Below are positions 24,291 to 32,870 of a stretch of 64,000 nucleotides of DNA, piece after piece. A program made the translations under genes and the position numbers. The notes below the pieces were generated by a model. That model saw nothing but the letters and a program-made list of their open reading frames with translations, was not told the origin of the DNA and ran no database searches. This DNA is from Saccharothrix saharensis (GTDB lineage: Bacteria; Actinomycetota; Actinomycetes; Mycobacteriales; Pseudonocardiaceae). Location of the stretch: assembly GCF_006716745.1 (NCBI RefSeq), contig NZ_VFPP01000001.1, forward strand, positions 2,170,001 to 2,234,000. The letters run 5' to 3'. Positions within the stretch are counted from its first letter, which is position 1. Each line of letters starts with the position of its first letter.

Positions 24291-26449
24291 GCGGGGTTCC
24301 AGTCGCCGAGGTAGGCGCGCCGGGTGTGCTGCGAGGCTTGGTCGTGCGTGAGCTGCGGCCGGTCCGGACCCGCCGCGGCGCCGGGGCCGGAGTTGCGGAA
24401 CTCGGCGAACCGGGCGTCGCGCCAGGAGAAGCCGGACATGTCGGTCCACGGCGCGGTCTTCACCGCGGCGGGCAGCTTGGTGTCGCGGACGACGACCGAC
24501 GCGACGGCGTCCGGGTCGCCGCCGGGGTGCCACGGCCGGCCGAGGTAGTAGGTGCCCGCCGGCGCGTCGCTCAGGACCGTGGAGTTCATGATCAGGAAGC
24601 CGTGGGGGTTGTCGCGGCGCGTGCTGGCGGCGGTGAGGTAGCCGCCAGGGTCGCCGCCCCGGTTCAGCGCGCGGATGGTGACCTGGTCGAACACGGCGGT
24701 CGCGCGGCCGAAGATGAAGTCGACGTCGCCGACGATCTCGCTGCCCCGGTAGTACTGGCGCGCCCGCGTGCCGACCGCGCGCGTGTCGGCGTACAGGGTG
24801 TCCTGGTGGCCGAGGAAGCGGACCCGGTCGTAGTACTGGCGGTCGCCCGTGGCCTTCACCGCGACGGCCTGCGTGGCGGTGATCTCGGGGTGCGCGGCCC
24901 GGTCGAACGAGTTGCTGAACGTCAGGTCGCGCGCGGTGAAGCCGTCCGCCTCGATGGTCGCGGTGGCCGAGCCGGTGGTGCCGTGGGTCGTGCCGTCGGG
25001 CTTCTTGGTGCCGCCGGCGTTGTCGTAGTCGATGACGACGTCGCGCGCGGTGCCGGTGGAGCCCTTGAGCGTCAGGTCCGGCTTGGTCGCGGGCACCCGG
25101 ACGACCTCGCGGTACACGCCCTTGCCGAGGGTGATGGTGGTGCCCGGCGGTGCGGCGTCGATCGCGGCCTGCACCGTGTCGAAGTCCGTGCCCTTGGCCA
25201 CGTGGTAGCGCTCGCGCTGCTGCGCGCCCGCCTTGAGGTTCTTGACCCGCTTGGTCGGCTCCAGGCCCAGGGTGAACTGGGGTGTCCAGCCGGCGTCACC
25301 GGCGAGCTGCGCGGTCGGGTTGGCCGCGTTGAACGCGTCCAGCACGTCGACCGGCTTCCCGTCGACCAGCGTGCCGACCTCGGTGATGGCCGTGCCACCC
25401 CAGTTGTAGATCAGGTCCTCGACCGCGCCGCCGTTGCCGAGCTTGACGTAGTTGTTCTCGACGTACAGCTTCGACTGCACGCCGACGCCCCAGGCGTAGA
25501 CGAACGTCGGTCCGGGCTCGTACAGGTTGTTGTAGACGTGCACCTGGCCGAACCGGACGCGCGGCAGGCGCTCCTCGACGTTGCGGAACACGTTGTGGTG
25601 CACCGAGACCCGCAGCTTGCCGGGGTCGGTGGTCGACGTGTTCGACGAGCCGATGAGCATCGTCTTGCCGTGGTCCTCGAACAGGTTGTACGACGCGGTG
25701 ACCAGGTCGGTACCGCTGGTCATGTCGAGTGAGCCGTCGTGCTGCTGGAAGGGGCGGCCGAAGTGGCTCGGCGCCGCGCTGTCCGGGAACGGCTGGTCGG
25801 TGAACGTGTTGTGGTCGACCCACACGTTGGTGGCGCGCTGGAGGGACACCGCGTCGTAGGCGGAGTTCCAGTTGCCGGTGGCGCCGTCGGTCGGGTCCCA
25901 CTGCGGGAAGCAGTCGCGGGTGTCGCGGAAGGTGAGGTTCCGGATGATCACGTTGCTCACGCCGTGGACGCGGACGTTCGCGCCGGTGATGCCCGCGCCC
26001 CGCCCGTCGCCGACGATCGTGGTGTCCGAGCCGACGTTGAGCGCGATGGCCTCGGCCTGGCGGCGGGCCGACGCCGCGCGGGCGTCCTCCAGCGGACCGC
26101 TCGGCTCGGTGTCGCGCCCCCAGACGGCGGGGTCGTATGCGGCCAGGTAGCCCGCGAGCGTGTAGCCGTCCGTGGCATATGTTGCGCAGTCAGCCCTGAC
26201 GTCGATGACGCCGCGCACCTTGATCAGGCGCGGGGCGGGCGCCGCCAGGGCGGCCCGCAGCTCTGCCGCCGTGCGCACGACGTGTTCGGTGGTCGCGGCC
26301 GACCCACCGGTCGTGCCGGTGCCGCTCGAAGCCCAACCGTCACCGGGTTGGAGAACCTGTCTCCCCAGGTCATGGCTTGCGTGCGCGGGTGCCGCCGCGA
26401 TCACGCCAAGGGCGCAGGAAAGCACGAGCGCAGTACTGAGTATCCGCAT
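24287..26449 (-). CDS. Secreted pectate lyase (PL1)-pectinesterase (CE8) fusion
   Basis: This 720-residue exported protein has a signal peptide of about 24 residues (ends PAHA). Residues 30-385 form a PL1 lyase domain: VWVDHNTF, SLDMTSGTDLVTASYN, and RLPRVRFG with the catalytic arginine. Residues about 395-700 form a CE8 pectinesterase: ATQAVAVKATGDRQYYD, FLGHQDTLYA, GDVDFIFGRATAVFD with a catalytic aspartate, and YYLGRPWHP. Methyl-ester removal and backbone cleavage are thus joined in one polypeptide, sensible because PL1 lyases prefer de-esterified pectin. It heads the six-gene operon. Two dyads lie 26-61 nt upstream of the start. Confidence 0.93.
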   Translation of the reverse strand: MRILSTALVLSCALGVIAAAPAHASHDLGRQVLQPGDGWASSGTGTTGGSAATTEHVVRTAAELRAALAAPAPRLIKVRGVIDVRADCATYATDGYTLAGYLAAYDPAVWGRDTEPSGPLEDARAASARRQAEAIALNVGSDTTIVGDGRGAGITGANVRVHGVSNVIIRNLTFRDTRDCFPQWDPTDGATGNWNSAYDAVSLQRATNVWVDHNTFTDQPFPDSAAPSHFGRPFQQHDGSLDMTSGTDLVTASYNLFEDHGKTMLIGSSNTSTTDPGKLRVSVHHNVFRNVEERLPRVRFGQVHVYNNLYEPGPTFVYAWGVGVQSKLYVENNYVKLGNGGAVEDLIYNWGGTAITEVGTLVDGKPVDVLDAFNAANPTAQLAGDAGWTPQFTLGLEPTKRVKNLKAGAQQRERYHVAKGTDFDTVQAAIDAAPPGTTITLGKGVYREVVRVPATKPDLTLKGSTGTARDVVIDYDNAGGTKKPDGTTHGTTGSATATIEADGFTARDLTFSNSFDRAAHPEITATQAVAVKATGDRQYYDRVRFLGHQDTLYADTRAVGTRARQYYRGSEIVGDVDFIFGRATAVFDQVTIRALNRGGDPGGYLTAASTRRDNPHGFLIMNSTVLSDAPAGTYYLGRPWHPGGDPDAVASVVVRDTKLPAAVKTAPWTDMSGFSWRDARFAEFRNSGPGAAAGPDRPQLTHDQASQHTRRAYLGDWNPA

Positions 26450-26474
26450 GACGAGGGGCCTTCCCCGGCGAATT

Positions 26475-26492
26475 TGTTCATAAATGTGAACA
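26475..26492. promoter_or_regulatory. Candidate operator upstream of the pectin operon
   Basis: TGTTCATAAATGTGAACA is an inverted repeat with TGTTCA and TGAACA half-sites, 26 nt upstream of the fusion-gene start. A second dyad, GTTCCAGAAGTGCGAAC (26494-26510), lies beside it. The form suits an IclR- or GntR-type repressor, but no such regulator gene is adjacent. Confidence 0.5.
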
Positions 26493-26588
26493 CGTTCCAG
26501 AAGTGCGAACAGAGTATTGCGAAAGTGTCCGCCACACGTCAACGACGTAACTTCGTTCGATCCCGGTTCGACGGGGTGATTCGACCCG

Positions 26589-26615
26589 CCGTCGAATTCG
26601 ACTCGAATTCGACGG
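26589..26615. repeat. Perfect 27-bp palindrome
   Basis: CCGTCGAATTCGA at 26589-26601 and its exact complement at 26603-26615 flank one base. It lies between the pectin operon promoter and the terminator of the TPR gene. It may be an operator; its A/T-rich core is unusual in this GC-rich background. Confidence 0.55.
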
Positions 26616-26637
26616 CGCGGCCGGCTCGGAACAGACG

Positions 26638-26675
26638 CCACCGCCCCCGGTCCGAGGCCGGAGCGGGGGCGGTGG
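26638..26675 (-). terminator. Terminator of the TPR gene
   Basis: CCACCGCCCCC at 26638-26648 pairs perfectly with GGGGGCGGTGG at 26665-26675, 28 nt past the stop of the gene at 26703. Confidence 0.75.
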
Positions 26676-26702
26676 GGAGGGAGGAACCGGTGCCGCGGGG
26701 TG

Positions 26703-27647
26703 TCAGACCGGTGGCGTGAACGCGGCGATGCGGGCGGACAACGCGCGCGCGTGCGCGTTGCCGGGGAAGCCGTCGGCCAGCCGGCGCAGCGGCCGCAACC
26801 GGTCGGCGACGCGGGTCGAGGTCACCGTGCCCGCGACCGCCAGGGCCCGCGTCCCCGTCTCGGCCGCCTGGTCGAAGTCCCCGTCCACCAAGTGGTTCGC
26901 GGCCAGCGCCACGAGGCTGAACGCCCGGCTGCGCGCCATGCCGTCCGGATAGCCCGCCACGGCGGCCTGCAACGAGCCGATCGCCGCCGCCGTGCACGCC
27001 GGGTCGACCGTCCGGGCCAGCTCGGTCAGCACCACGCCGGTCAACCCGCACAGGTCCGGCTCGTCGAAGAACCGCGCCCAGCCCGGCGCGGGGCCGGACG
27101 CGCGGGCGAACTCGTCGTGCGCGAGGTTCAGCAGCCGAATCGCCTCGCCCTTGTCGCCCAGCGCCGCGTGCGCCCACGCCTGGTTCGCGTGCAGCATCGC
27201 GGCGGCCCGCCGCGACCCCGCGCGACGTGCCGCGGACAACCCGTGCGCGAACGCCTCCAACGCCGCCCGCCGCCTGCCGCCGTGCAGCCACATCCGGCCG
27301 ACGCGGTAGTGGATGTTGGCCTCCAGGTCGTGGTGGCCCGCCTCGCACGCCAGGCCCAGCGCACGGTCCCAGTGCCTGGCGGCGGCGCGCTCGCGGCCGG
27401 TGTCGAAGCACGTCCACGCGGCCAGGTTGTGCAGGTCGGCCAGCGCGACCAGCAGCCGTCCGCGCACCGCACCCGTGGCGTCGGCGTCCAGGTAGCGGTC
27501 GTGCCGCGCCGCGCAGCCGATCACCGCGTCACGGCACGCTCCGCCGCCCTCCCGGTAGTCCAACCCGCGCAGGCGTTCGGTCTCGGCTGCCAAGCGCTCC
27601 ACGTCCCCGACGCCGATGTGTGCCGGGACGTGCTGAGGTTCTGCCAT
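26703..27647 (-). CDS. TPR-like protein resembling the C-terminal part of XRE regulators, without HTH
   Basis: This 314-residue protein starts at ATG 27647 after GAGGTG. It is made of Ala/Leu-rich helical repeats (for example ARHWDRALGLACEAGHHDLE and AMLHANQAWAHAALGD) of tetratricopeptide type. The opening VERLAAETERLRGLDYREGG resembles the region that follows the helix-turn-helix in many actinomycete XRE/TPR regulators, yet no DNA-binding domain is encoded here or just upstream. It could be a truncated regulator or a stand-alone binding partner. No function is assigned. Confidence 0.7.
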   Translation of the reverse strand: MAEPQHVPAHIGVGDVERLAAETERLRGLDYREGGGACRDAVIGCAARHDRYLDADATGAVRGRLLVALADLHNLAAWTCFDTGRERAAARHWDRALGLACEAGHHDLEANIHYRVGRMWLHGGRRRAALEAFAHGLSAARRAGSRRAAAMLHANQAWAHAALGDKGEAIRLLNLAHDEFARASGPAPGWARFFDEPDLCGLTGVVLTELARTVDPACTAAAIGSLQAAVAGYPDGMARSRAFSLVALAANHLVDGDFDQAAETGTRALAVAGTVTSTRVADRLRPLRRLADGFPGNAHARALSARIAAFTPPV

Positions 27648-27809
27648 CGCCGCACCTCGCAATTCCACTAGAGCGGTGGAGGGGATCCATCTGGCATGTG
27701 GCTGCGGGGTACCCAGGGTGACATCGGCGGCATCTCGGCGGGAGCCGCCGTCAGGGGCCGGCCGGACCGGCGTCCGCTCGCGCGGGACGGGAGTTCGGCG
27801 AGCGTGAGT

Positions 27810-28205
27810 TCAGCGAGCGGCGCGCCACTGCGCGACGACGTGGTCCACGTCGAACGGCATCAGGTTCAGCGGCGGGCCGGACATCGGTTTGCGGATCGCC
27901 TCGTCGATCCTGGCGTTGATGTCGGCCAGGATCGACCTGACCTCGGCCTCGGTGCGGGCCCGCCCGGCGGCTTCGCGCGCGTCGGCCGCCTCCTTGCGCA
28001 GCAGCAGCGTCGGTGGCAGGGCGGTGCCCTCCTCGCGGCGCAGCTTCTCCTTGACCCACCACAGCTCGTCGTGCGGCTCGTGCAGCCCTTGCAGCGGCTT
28101 GCCCGCACCGGGCAGGTCGTCGAACTCGCCGCGGTCCTGCGCCTCGCGGATCTGCCGTTCGATCCAGGTCTCGAAGCCCACCCCGGCCGGTTTGCGCTGC
28201 GTCAT
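27810..28205 (-). CDS. DUF1992 (DnaJC28-like) protein
   Basis: This 131-residue protein has the DUF1992 pattern: WIERQIREAQDRGEFDDLPG followed by GKPL, then DELWWVKEKLRRE and LPPTLLLRKEA. It is the domain found at the end of eukaryotic DNAJC28 and as a free protein in bacteria; its role is unknown. Its ATG overlaps the stop of the sigma factor gene (ATGA), so the two are coupled. The frame continues far upstream only as a shadow of the sigma gene. Confidence 0.85.
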   Translation of the reverse strand: MTQRKPAGVGFETWIERQIREAQDRGEFDDLPGAGKPLQGLHEPHDELWWVKEKLRREEGTALPPTLLLRKEAADAREAAGRARTEAEVRSILADINARIDEAIRKPMSGPPLNLMPFDVDHVVAQWRAAR

Positions 28206-29428
28206 GGCGCACCACCCCCTGTCGAGGGTACCGGCGGTGCCAGCCGGGCCGCCTTGTCGATCAGGTAGCGCTGCTCGGGGACGCTGGTCGTGCGGGCGGC
28301 GGCCGCGCGGTAGTGGGCCACGGCCCGCGGCACGTCCCCCGCCATCTCGTGCAGGTGGGCGCGGACGGCGTCGAGGCGGTAGTGGCCGGGCAGGCGGTCG
28401 TCCAGGGTGTCGATCACGGCCAGGCCCTCGGCCGGGCCGTGCACCATGGCCACCGCGACGGCCCGGTTCAGCGAGACCACGGGGTTGCCGGTCATCCGCT
28501 CCAGCAGCCCGTACATGCCGAGGATCTGCGGCCAGTCGGTGTCCTCGGCGCGGGCCGCGTCGTCGTGGATGGCCGCGATCGAGGCCTGCAACTGGTACTC
28601 GCCGATCGCGCCGCGCTCCAGCGCTCCCATGATCAGCCCGACGCCCTCGACGATCAGCGCCCGGTCCCACCGCGACCGGTCCTGCTCGGCCAGCGGGACC
28701 AGTTCGCCGTCCGGGCCGGTGCGCGCCGGCCTGCGGGCGTCGGTGAGCAGCATCAGCGCCAGCAGGCCCGCCACCTCCGGATCGGACGGCAAGCGGGCGT
28801 GCACGGCCCTGGTCAGCCGGATCGCCTCGCCGGACAGCTCGGTGCGGTGCAGCGCGCCGCCGACGCTGCTGGTGTAGCCCTCGTTGAAGATCAGGTACAG
28901 CACGTGCAGCACGGACCGCAGCCGGGCCGCGAACTCGTCCGGGCCGGGCAGGGCGAAGCTCGCGCCGCGCAGCTTCTGCTTGGCCCGGGTGATCCGCTGG
29001 GACATGGTCGCCTCGGGCACCAGGAACGCGTTGGCGATCTCCGCCGTGGTCAGACCGCCCACCGCGCGCAAGGTCAACGCGATGGCGGACGCGGGCGTCA
29101 GCTCCGGGCGGCAGCACAGGAACAGCACCACCAGCGTGTCGTCCCGGTCCACCGCGTCACCCGGCGCCGGTTCGCGGAACACCTCGTCCTCACGGCGGCG
29201 GCGCGCGGCCTCGCTGCGGACCAGGTCGGTCATCCGGCGCACGGCGGCCTGCACCAGCCAGCCGCGCGGGTTGTCCGGCACACCGTCCACGGGCCAGTGG
29301 CGCGCGGCGGCCAGCAGTGCCTCCTGCACCGCGTCCTCGGCCAGCGCGAAGTCGCCGAACCGGCGCGCGACCACGCCGAGGACCTGCGGCGCGCACCGGC
29401 GCAGCAGGTCCTCGACGGTCTCGCTCAC
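28202..29428 (-). CDS. ECF42-type RNA polymerase sigma factor with C-terminal extension
   Basis: This 408-residue protein starts at GTG 29428, overlapping the stop of the YCII gene. Residues 1-175 hold sigma region 2 (EDAVQEALLAAARHWP, DNPRGWLVQAAVRRM) and region 4 (GLTTAEIANAFLVPEATMSQRITRAK). The long C-terminal part (about 180-400, including YLIFNEGYTSS and NRAVAVAMVHGP) is the helical extension that defines the ECF42 group. ECF42 factors usually pair with YCII/DGPF proteins rather than an anti-sigma factor, exactly as here. The signal sensed is unknown. Confidence 0.92.
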   Translation of the reverse strand: MSETVEDLLRRCAPQVLGVVARRFGDFALAEDAVQEALLAAARHWPVDGVPDNPRGWLVQAAVRRMTDLVRSEAARRRREDEVFREPAPGDAVDRDDTLVVLFLCCRPELTPASAIALTLRAVGGLTTAEIANAFLVPEATMSQRITRAKQKLRGASFALPGPDEFAARLRSVLHVLYLIFNEGYTSSVGGALHRTELSGEAIRLTRAVHARLPSDPEVAGLLALMLLTDARRPARTGPDGELVPLAEQDRSRWDRALIVEGVGLIMGALERGAIGEYQLQASIAAIHDDAARAEDTDWPQILGMYGLLERMTGNPVVSLNRAVAVAMVHGPAEGLAVIDTLDDRLPGHYRLDAVRAHLHEMAGDVPRAVAHYRAAAARTTSVPEQRYLIDKAARLAPPVPSTGGGAP

Positions 29429-29829
29429 AGGTCGGTCGACGCGGGCGCGGACATCAGCTCCCGCACCTCGATCGGCTGGCCGATCGGCACGCCGTTCGGC
29501 CCGGGCGCGGCGGAGGCCTGCGCCGCGATCTCCAGCGCGCGCTCCAGCGTGGCGTCGACCAGCCAGTAGCCCGCCAGCAGCTCCTTGGACTCGGGGAACG
29601 GGCCGTCGGTGATGACCGGCGTGCCGGACCCGGTGAACGTCACCGTCTTGGCCAGTTCCGGGCCGGCCAGGCCCTGGGCGTCGACCAGCTCGCCGTTCTC
29701 GGCCAGCTCCTTGCCCAGGTCCTGCTGGAAGCGGATGTGCGCGGCGATGTCCTCGCGCGCCCACTGGTCCATCGGGACGTCGCAGTTGGCGGCTGGGCCG
29801 TAGTTCATCAGGAGCAGGAACTTCGCCAT
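29425..29829 (-). CDS. YCII-related (DGPF) protein, ECF42 partner
   Basis: This 134-residue protein has the DGPF motif TDGPFPESKELLAGYWLVD. YCII proteins are small dimeric alpha/beta folds thought to bind or convert a small molecule, and they are the conserved neighbours of ECF42 sigma factors. It is the first gene of the set YCII, sigma and DUF1992, all joined by 4-nt overlaps. Confidence 0.9.
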   Translation of the reverse strand: MAKFLLLMNYGPAANCDVPMDQWAREDIAAHIRFQQDLGKELAENGELVDAQGLAGPELAKTVTFTGSGTPVITDGPFPESKELLAGYWLVDATLERALEIAAQASAAPGPNGVPIGQPIEVRELMSAPASTDL

Positions 29830-29938
29830 GTCGGACTCCTAGGTGTTCGTGCGCCCATCTTGGCGCTTTCACCCTGTGGACGGAGCCGTGGCGGCACTCC
29901 CTACACGTTTGACTGTGACCTGAGTCACGTCTGACGGT

Positions 29939-29974
29939 CTCGCGGTTGCGCCTGAGGGCAGGCACAACCGCGAG
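29939..29974 (-). terminator. Terminator of the mannanase-esterase operon
   Basis: CTCGCGGTTG at 29939-29948 pairs perfectly with CAACCGCGAG at 29965-29974 across a 16-nt loop, just past the stop of the esterase gene at 29981. Confidence 0.8.
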
Positions 29975-29980
29975 GTCCCG

Positions 29981-31069
29981 TCAGGTCAGCGAGCAGACCG
30001 GTTTCGGCGGCACCCAGCCGGTGATGTCACCCGAACCGTTGAACCCGATCTTGATCGAGGTGGCGGGCGGGATGACGCCGTTCCAGGAGGCGTTGGTGAC
30101 CGTCACGGTGGTGCCGCTCTGGCCGAACGTGCCGCTCCACCCCTGGGTCACCGCCGTACCGGGCTTCAGGTCGAACTGGAGGCGCCAGCTCCTGGTCGCC
30201 GACGCCCGGCCGTTGCGGATCTCGATCTCCGCCGAGAAACCTCCCTGCCACTGACTGATGATCTTGATGACGACGCCGCACTCGGTCGGCGGGACGGACG
30301 TCGTGGTTGTCGTCGTGGTTGTTGTTGTTGTTGTTGTGGTGGTCGTGGTGGGCGTGGTGCCGTTCAGCGCGGACACCACGGCCGGGATCCACCGGTTCGC
30401 GATCTTGCGATCACCGGACGCGTTCGGGTGAACGCCGTCGTAGGTGTCGCTGGACGTCGCGAACCCGGCCCACTGGTCGACCACGGTGATCGGCGACTGC
30501 GCGGTGGACTTGCCCGCCGCCCAGCCGGGGATCGCCGCGTTCAGGTCGACGACCCGCTGCGGGCACTCCGCGCACGCGCTCGCCGCCATCGGGATGATCT
30601 TGGCGACGAGCACCTTCATGCTCGGGTTGTTGGCCCGCATCTGGTCCACCAGCTTGCCGTAGGCGGCCAGGATCGTGGCGGTCGACCGGTTGCTCCACAC
30701 GTCGTTGGTGCCGAAGTGCATGAGCACCACGTTCGGGTTGGTGGCGGCCAACCACCCGACGAGCTGGTTCTGGTCGGCCACCGCCGTGACCAGCGCGCCG
30801 CCGTGGCCCTCGTTCTCGCCGTCGTAGGCGAACCCGCAGCCGTCGCCGGCGCGGGTGCCCACGAAGTCGATGTTCGTGTGCCCGGCCGCCCGCAGGTCGC
30901 GGTCCAGCAGCGCCCGCCAGCACCCCGGCGACCCGGTGATCGAGTCGCCCAGCGCCATGATCCGCGTCGGCGCGGCGGCCTCGACCGCCTGGCCGGGCGC
31001 GGCCGGCAGCACGCCGACGAGGGTGGCCAACGCGCCTAAGAGCGCGACCAGTGCCGTCTTCCTCGACAT
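29981..31069 (-). CDS. Secreted SGNH/GDSL esterase (CE3-like) with CBM2
   Basis: This 362-residue exported protein has a signal peptide (about 1-33). The catalytic domain (35-236) has the SGNH blocks GDSIT with Ser43, FGTND, and DGVHP with Asp211 and His214. It resembles the CE3 acetyl-xylan esterases. A pure threonine linker (about 240-257) leads to a CBM2 cellulose-binding domain (264-362: CGVVIKIISQWQGGFSAEIE). It lies 9 nt behind the GH5 mannanase gene on the same strand, so both are probably one operon. Removing acetyl groups from hemicellulose bound to cellulose is the expected job. Confidence 0.88.
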   Translation of the reverse strand: MSRKTALVALLGALATLVGVLPAAPGQAVEAAAPTRIMALGDSITGSPGCWRALLDRDLRAAGHTNIDFVGTRAGDGCGFAYDGENEGHGGALVTAVADQNQLVGWLAATNPNVVLMHFGTNDVWSNRSTATILAAYGKLVDQMRANNPSMKVLVAKIIPMAASACAECPQRVVDLNAAIPGWAAGKSTAQSPITVVDQWAGFATSSDTYDGVHPNASGDRKIANRWIPAVVSALNGTTPTTTTTTTTTTTTTTTTTSVPPTECGVVIKIISQWQGGFSAEIEIRNGRASATRSWRLQFDLKPGTAVTQGWSGTFGQSGTTVTVTNASWNGVIPPATSIKIGFNGSGDITGWVPPKPVCSLT

Positions 31070-31078
31070 CGCCGCCCC

Positions 31079-32695
31079 CTAGGCCGTCGTGCAGGCGGCG
31101 CCGTTGAGGGTGAACCCGGTGGGCGCCGAGTTCGTGCCGTTCCACGACCCGATGAAGCCGAAGCTGACCGAGCCGTTCACCGGGATGGTGCCGGTGTAGG
31201 ACACGTTGGTCGCGCTCAGCGTCGCGCCGGACTGGGACGTGGTGGCGCCCCACGACTGGCTGACCGTCTGGCCGTTGGCCCAGGTCCAGCGCAGCGTCCA
31301 GCCGTTGACCGCGGCCGTGCCGGTGTTGGCGATCTTCACGTCGCCCTGGAAGCCGCCCTGCCACTGGCCCGCGACCTTGTAGGTGACCGCGCAGGAACCG
31401 CCACCGCCACCGGACTGGGTGGTCACGGTGACCGTGCCGGAACGGGTCGAGCGGTTGCCCGCCGCGTCCCGCGCGTACACGGCGAACGTGTAGGTGGTGT
31501 TGGCCGTCAGGCCGGTGAGGGTCGCGGACGCCGTGGCGGTGCTGGCGGCCGCGGTCTCCGTGGTGCCGCTGACGCGCACGACGTCGTAGCCGGTGACGCC
31601 GACGTTGTCGGTGGACGCGGTCCAGGACAGCGTGGCGCCGGTGGCCGTGACGCCGGACGCGGTCGGGGTGCCGGGCGTGGACGGCGCGGTGATGTCCGGG
31701 CCGGTGCCGCTGTCGTAGACGCTGGCCTGCCGGGAGGTCGCCTTGATGCCGTTCGCGCCGTTGATCGCGCGCTGGCCCCAGCTCGTGAGCTGGGCGGCGT
31801 TGAAACCGGTGACCATGTCGAGGTACTCGACGCCGCCGCCGTTGCCCGACCACGACCACGCGAGGTAGCCGAGCTTGAGCGACTGCGTGGTGGCGAAGAT
31901 CGTGTCCTCGTCCGGGTTGCCGTCGGAGTGGTCGTGGCCGAACTCGCCGACCACGATCGGCAGCTTCGCCGTGACGAACCGGTTCAGGTAGTCGTTGATC
32001 TCCGCGGCCGTGTCGAACACGCCGTACATGTGGATGGAGAACACCGTGTTCTTCTGCGGGTCGGTGTCGAACACCGAGGCGGCGTTGTCGCGCATGGTGA
32101 AGGCCCAGTCCTGGCCCCAGTTCGGCGCGTCCACCATGATCGTGTGCTGGAAACCCGCCGCGCGCAGCGACGTGATGGCGTCCTTGGTGGCCTGGGTCCA
32201 GCCGGTGTAGCCGGAGTTGCCCCACGGCTCGTTGCCGATGTTGAGGATGACGTACTTCTCCTGGCCGGCCAGGGCGCTCTGGATGCTCTTCCAGTACTCC
32301 ACGGCGCGGGCCAGGCTCACGGCGCCGCTCTGCTCCTGGTAGCCGGTGGTGTCGTGCACCTCCAGCACGCAGATGAGCTTGTTGGCCTTGCACTGGCTGA
32401 TGACGCCTGCGACGTCGGTGGCGGAGTTGAGCGTCCACCGGTCGCCGGAGCTGAGCACCACGCGGACCGTGTTGGCTCCGGTGGCCTTGATGTCCTTGAG
32501 GGCCTGGGTGGTGCGGTCGGTGTACCAGGTGTGCGCGTGGTTCACGCCACGCATCACGAAGTCGTTGCCGTTGGCGTCGAGCAGACGCCCGTTGCTGACG
32601 GTGAACCCGGCCGCGGCGTGTGCCGGCACCACCGTCAGCAGTGACAGGACCAAGGCGGCGACGGCCGCGCCGACCAAGGCGAATCGCTTGCGCAT
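31079..32695 (-). CDS. Secreted GH5 (subfamily 8-like) beta-mannanase with FN3 and CBM2
   Basis: This 538-residue enzyme starts at ATG 32695. The signal peptide ends near 26 (VPAHA). The GH5 domain (27-335) opens with GRLLDANGNDFVMRGVNHAH, as in Streptomyces mannanases. Glu156 in NIGNEPWG is the acid/base and Glu251 in VVGEFGHD the nucleophile. A fibronectin type III domain (about 350-435), a Gly/Ser linker and a CBM2 (about 440-538) follow. Cellulase activity is possible, but the N-terminal signature favours mannan. Two operator-like sites lie upstream (32781-32792, LacI-type; 32871-32890, degenerate CebR-type). Confidence 0.9.
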   Translation of the reverse strand: MRKRFALVGAAVAALVLSLLTVVPAHAAAGFTVSNGRLLDANGNDFVMRGVNHAHTWYTDRTTQALKDIKATGANTVRVVLSSGDRWTLNSATDVAGVISQCKANKLICVLEVHDTTGYQEQSGAVSLARAVEYWKSIQSALAGQEKYVILNIGNEPWGNSGYTGWTQATKDAITSLRAAGFQHTIMVDAPNWGQDWAFTMRDNAASVFDTDPQKNTVFSIHMYGVFDTAAEINDYLNRFVTAKLPIVVGEFGHDHSDGNPDEDTIFATTQSLKLGYLAWSWSGNGGGVEYLDMVTGFNAAQLTSWGQRAINGANGIKATSRQASVYDSGTGPDITAPSTPGTPTASGVTATGATLSWTASTDNVGVTGYDVVRVSGTTETAAASTATASATLTGLTANTTYTFAVYARDAAGNRSTRSGTVTVTTQSGGGGGSCAVTYKVAGQWQGGFQGDVKIANTGTAAVNGWTLRWTWANGQTVSQSWGATTSQSGATLSATNVSYTGTIPVNGSVSFGFIGSWNGTNSAPTGFTLNGAACTTA

Positions 32696-32780
32696 GGATG
32701 TACCTCGCGTAGTTGTCGACGTTGACGTAGCGAGCGCAGGGCAGCGCACCTGCCTGCGGCAGGCTCCAACACCAAAGCAA

Positions 32781-32792
32781 TTAACCGCTTAA
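32781..32792. promoter_or_regulatory. LacI-type operator upstream of the mannanase
   Basis: TTAACCGCTTAA differs by one base from the perfect palindrome TTAAGCGCTTAA at 34304-34315, which lies between a LacI gene and the CE7 gene. It is 86 nt upstream of the GH5 start, so the same regulator may control both. Confidence 0.6.
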
Positions 32793-32870
32793 GTGTCAAC
32801 GGTGTCATCCGCCGGAATCCCGGCCTCTCCCCCACCCGCGCACCGACCGCCGGGCACACCTGAACCGACG

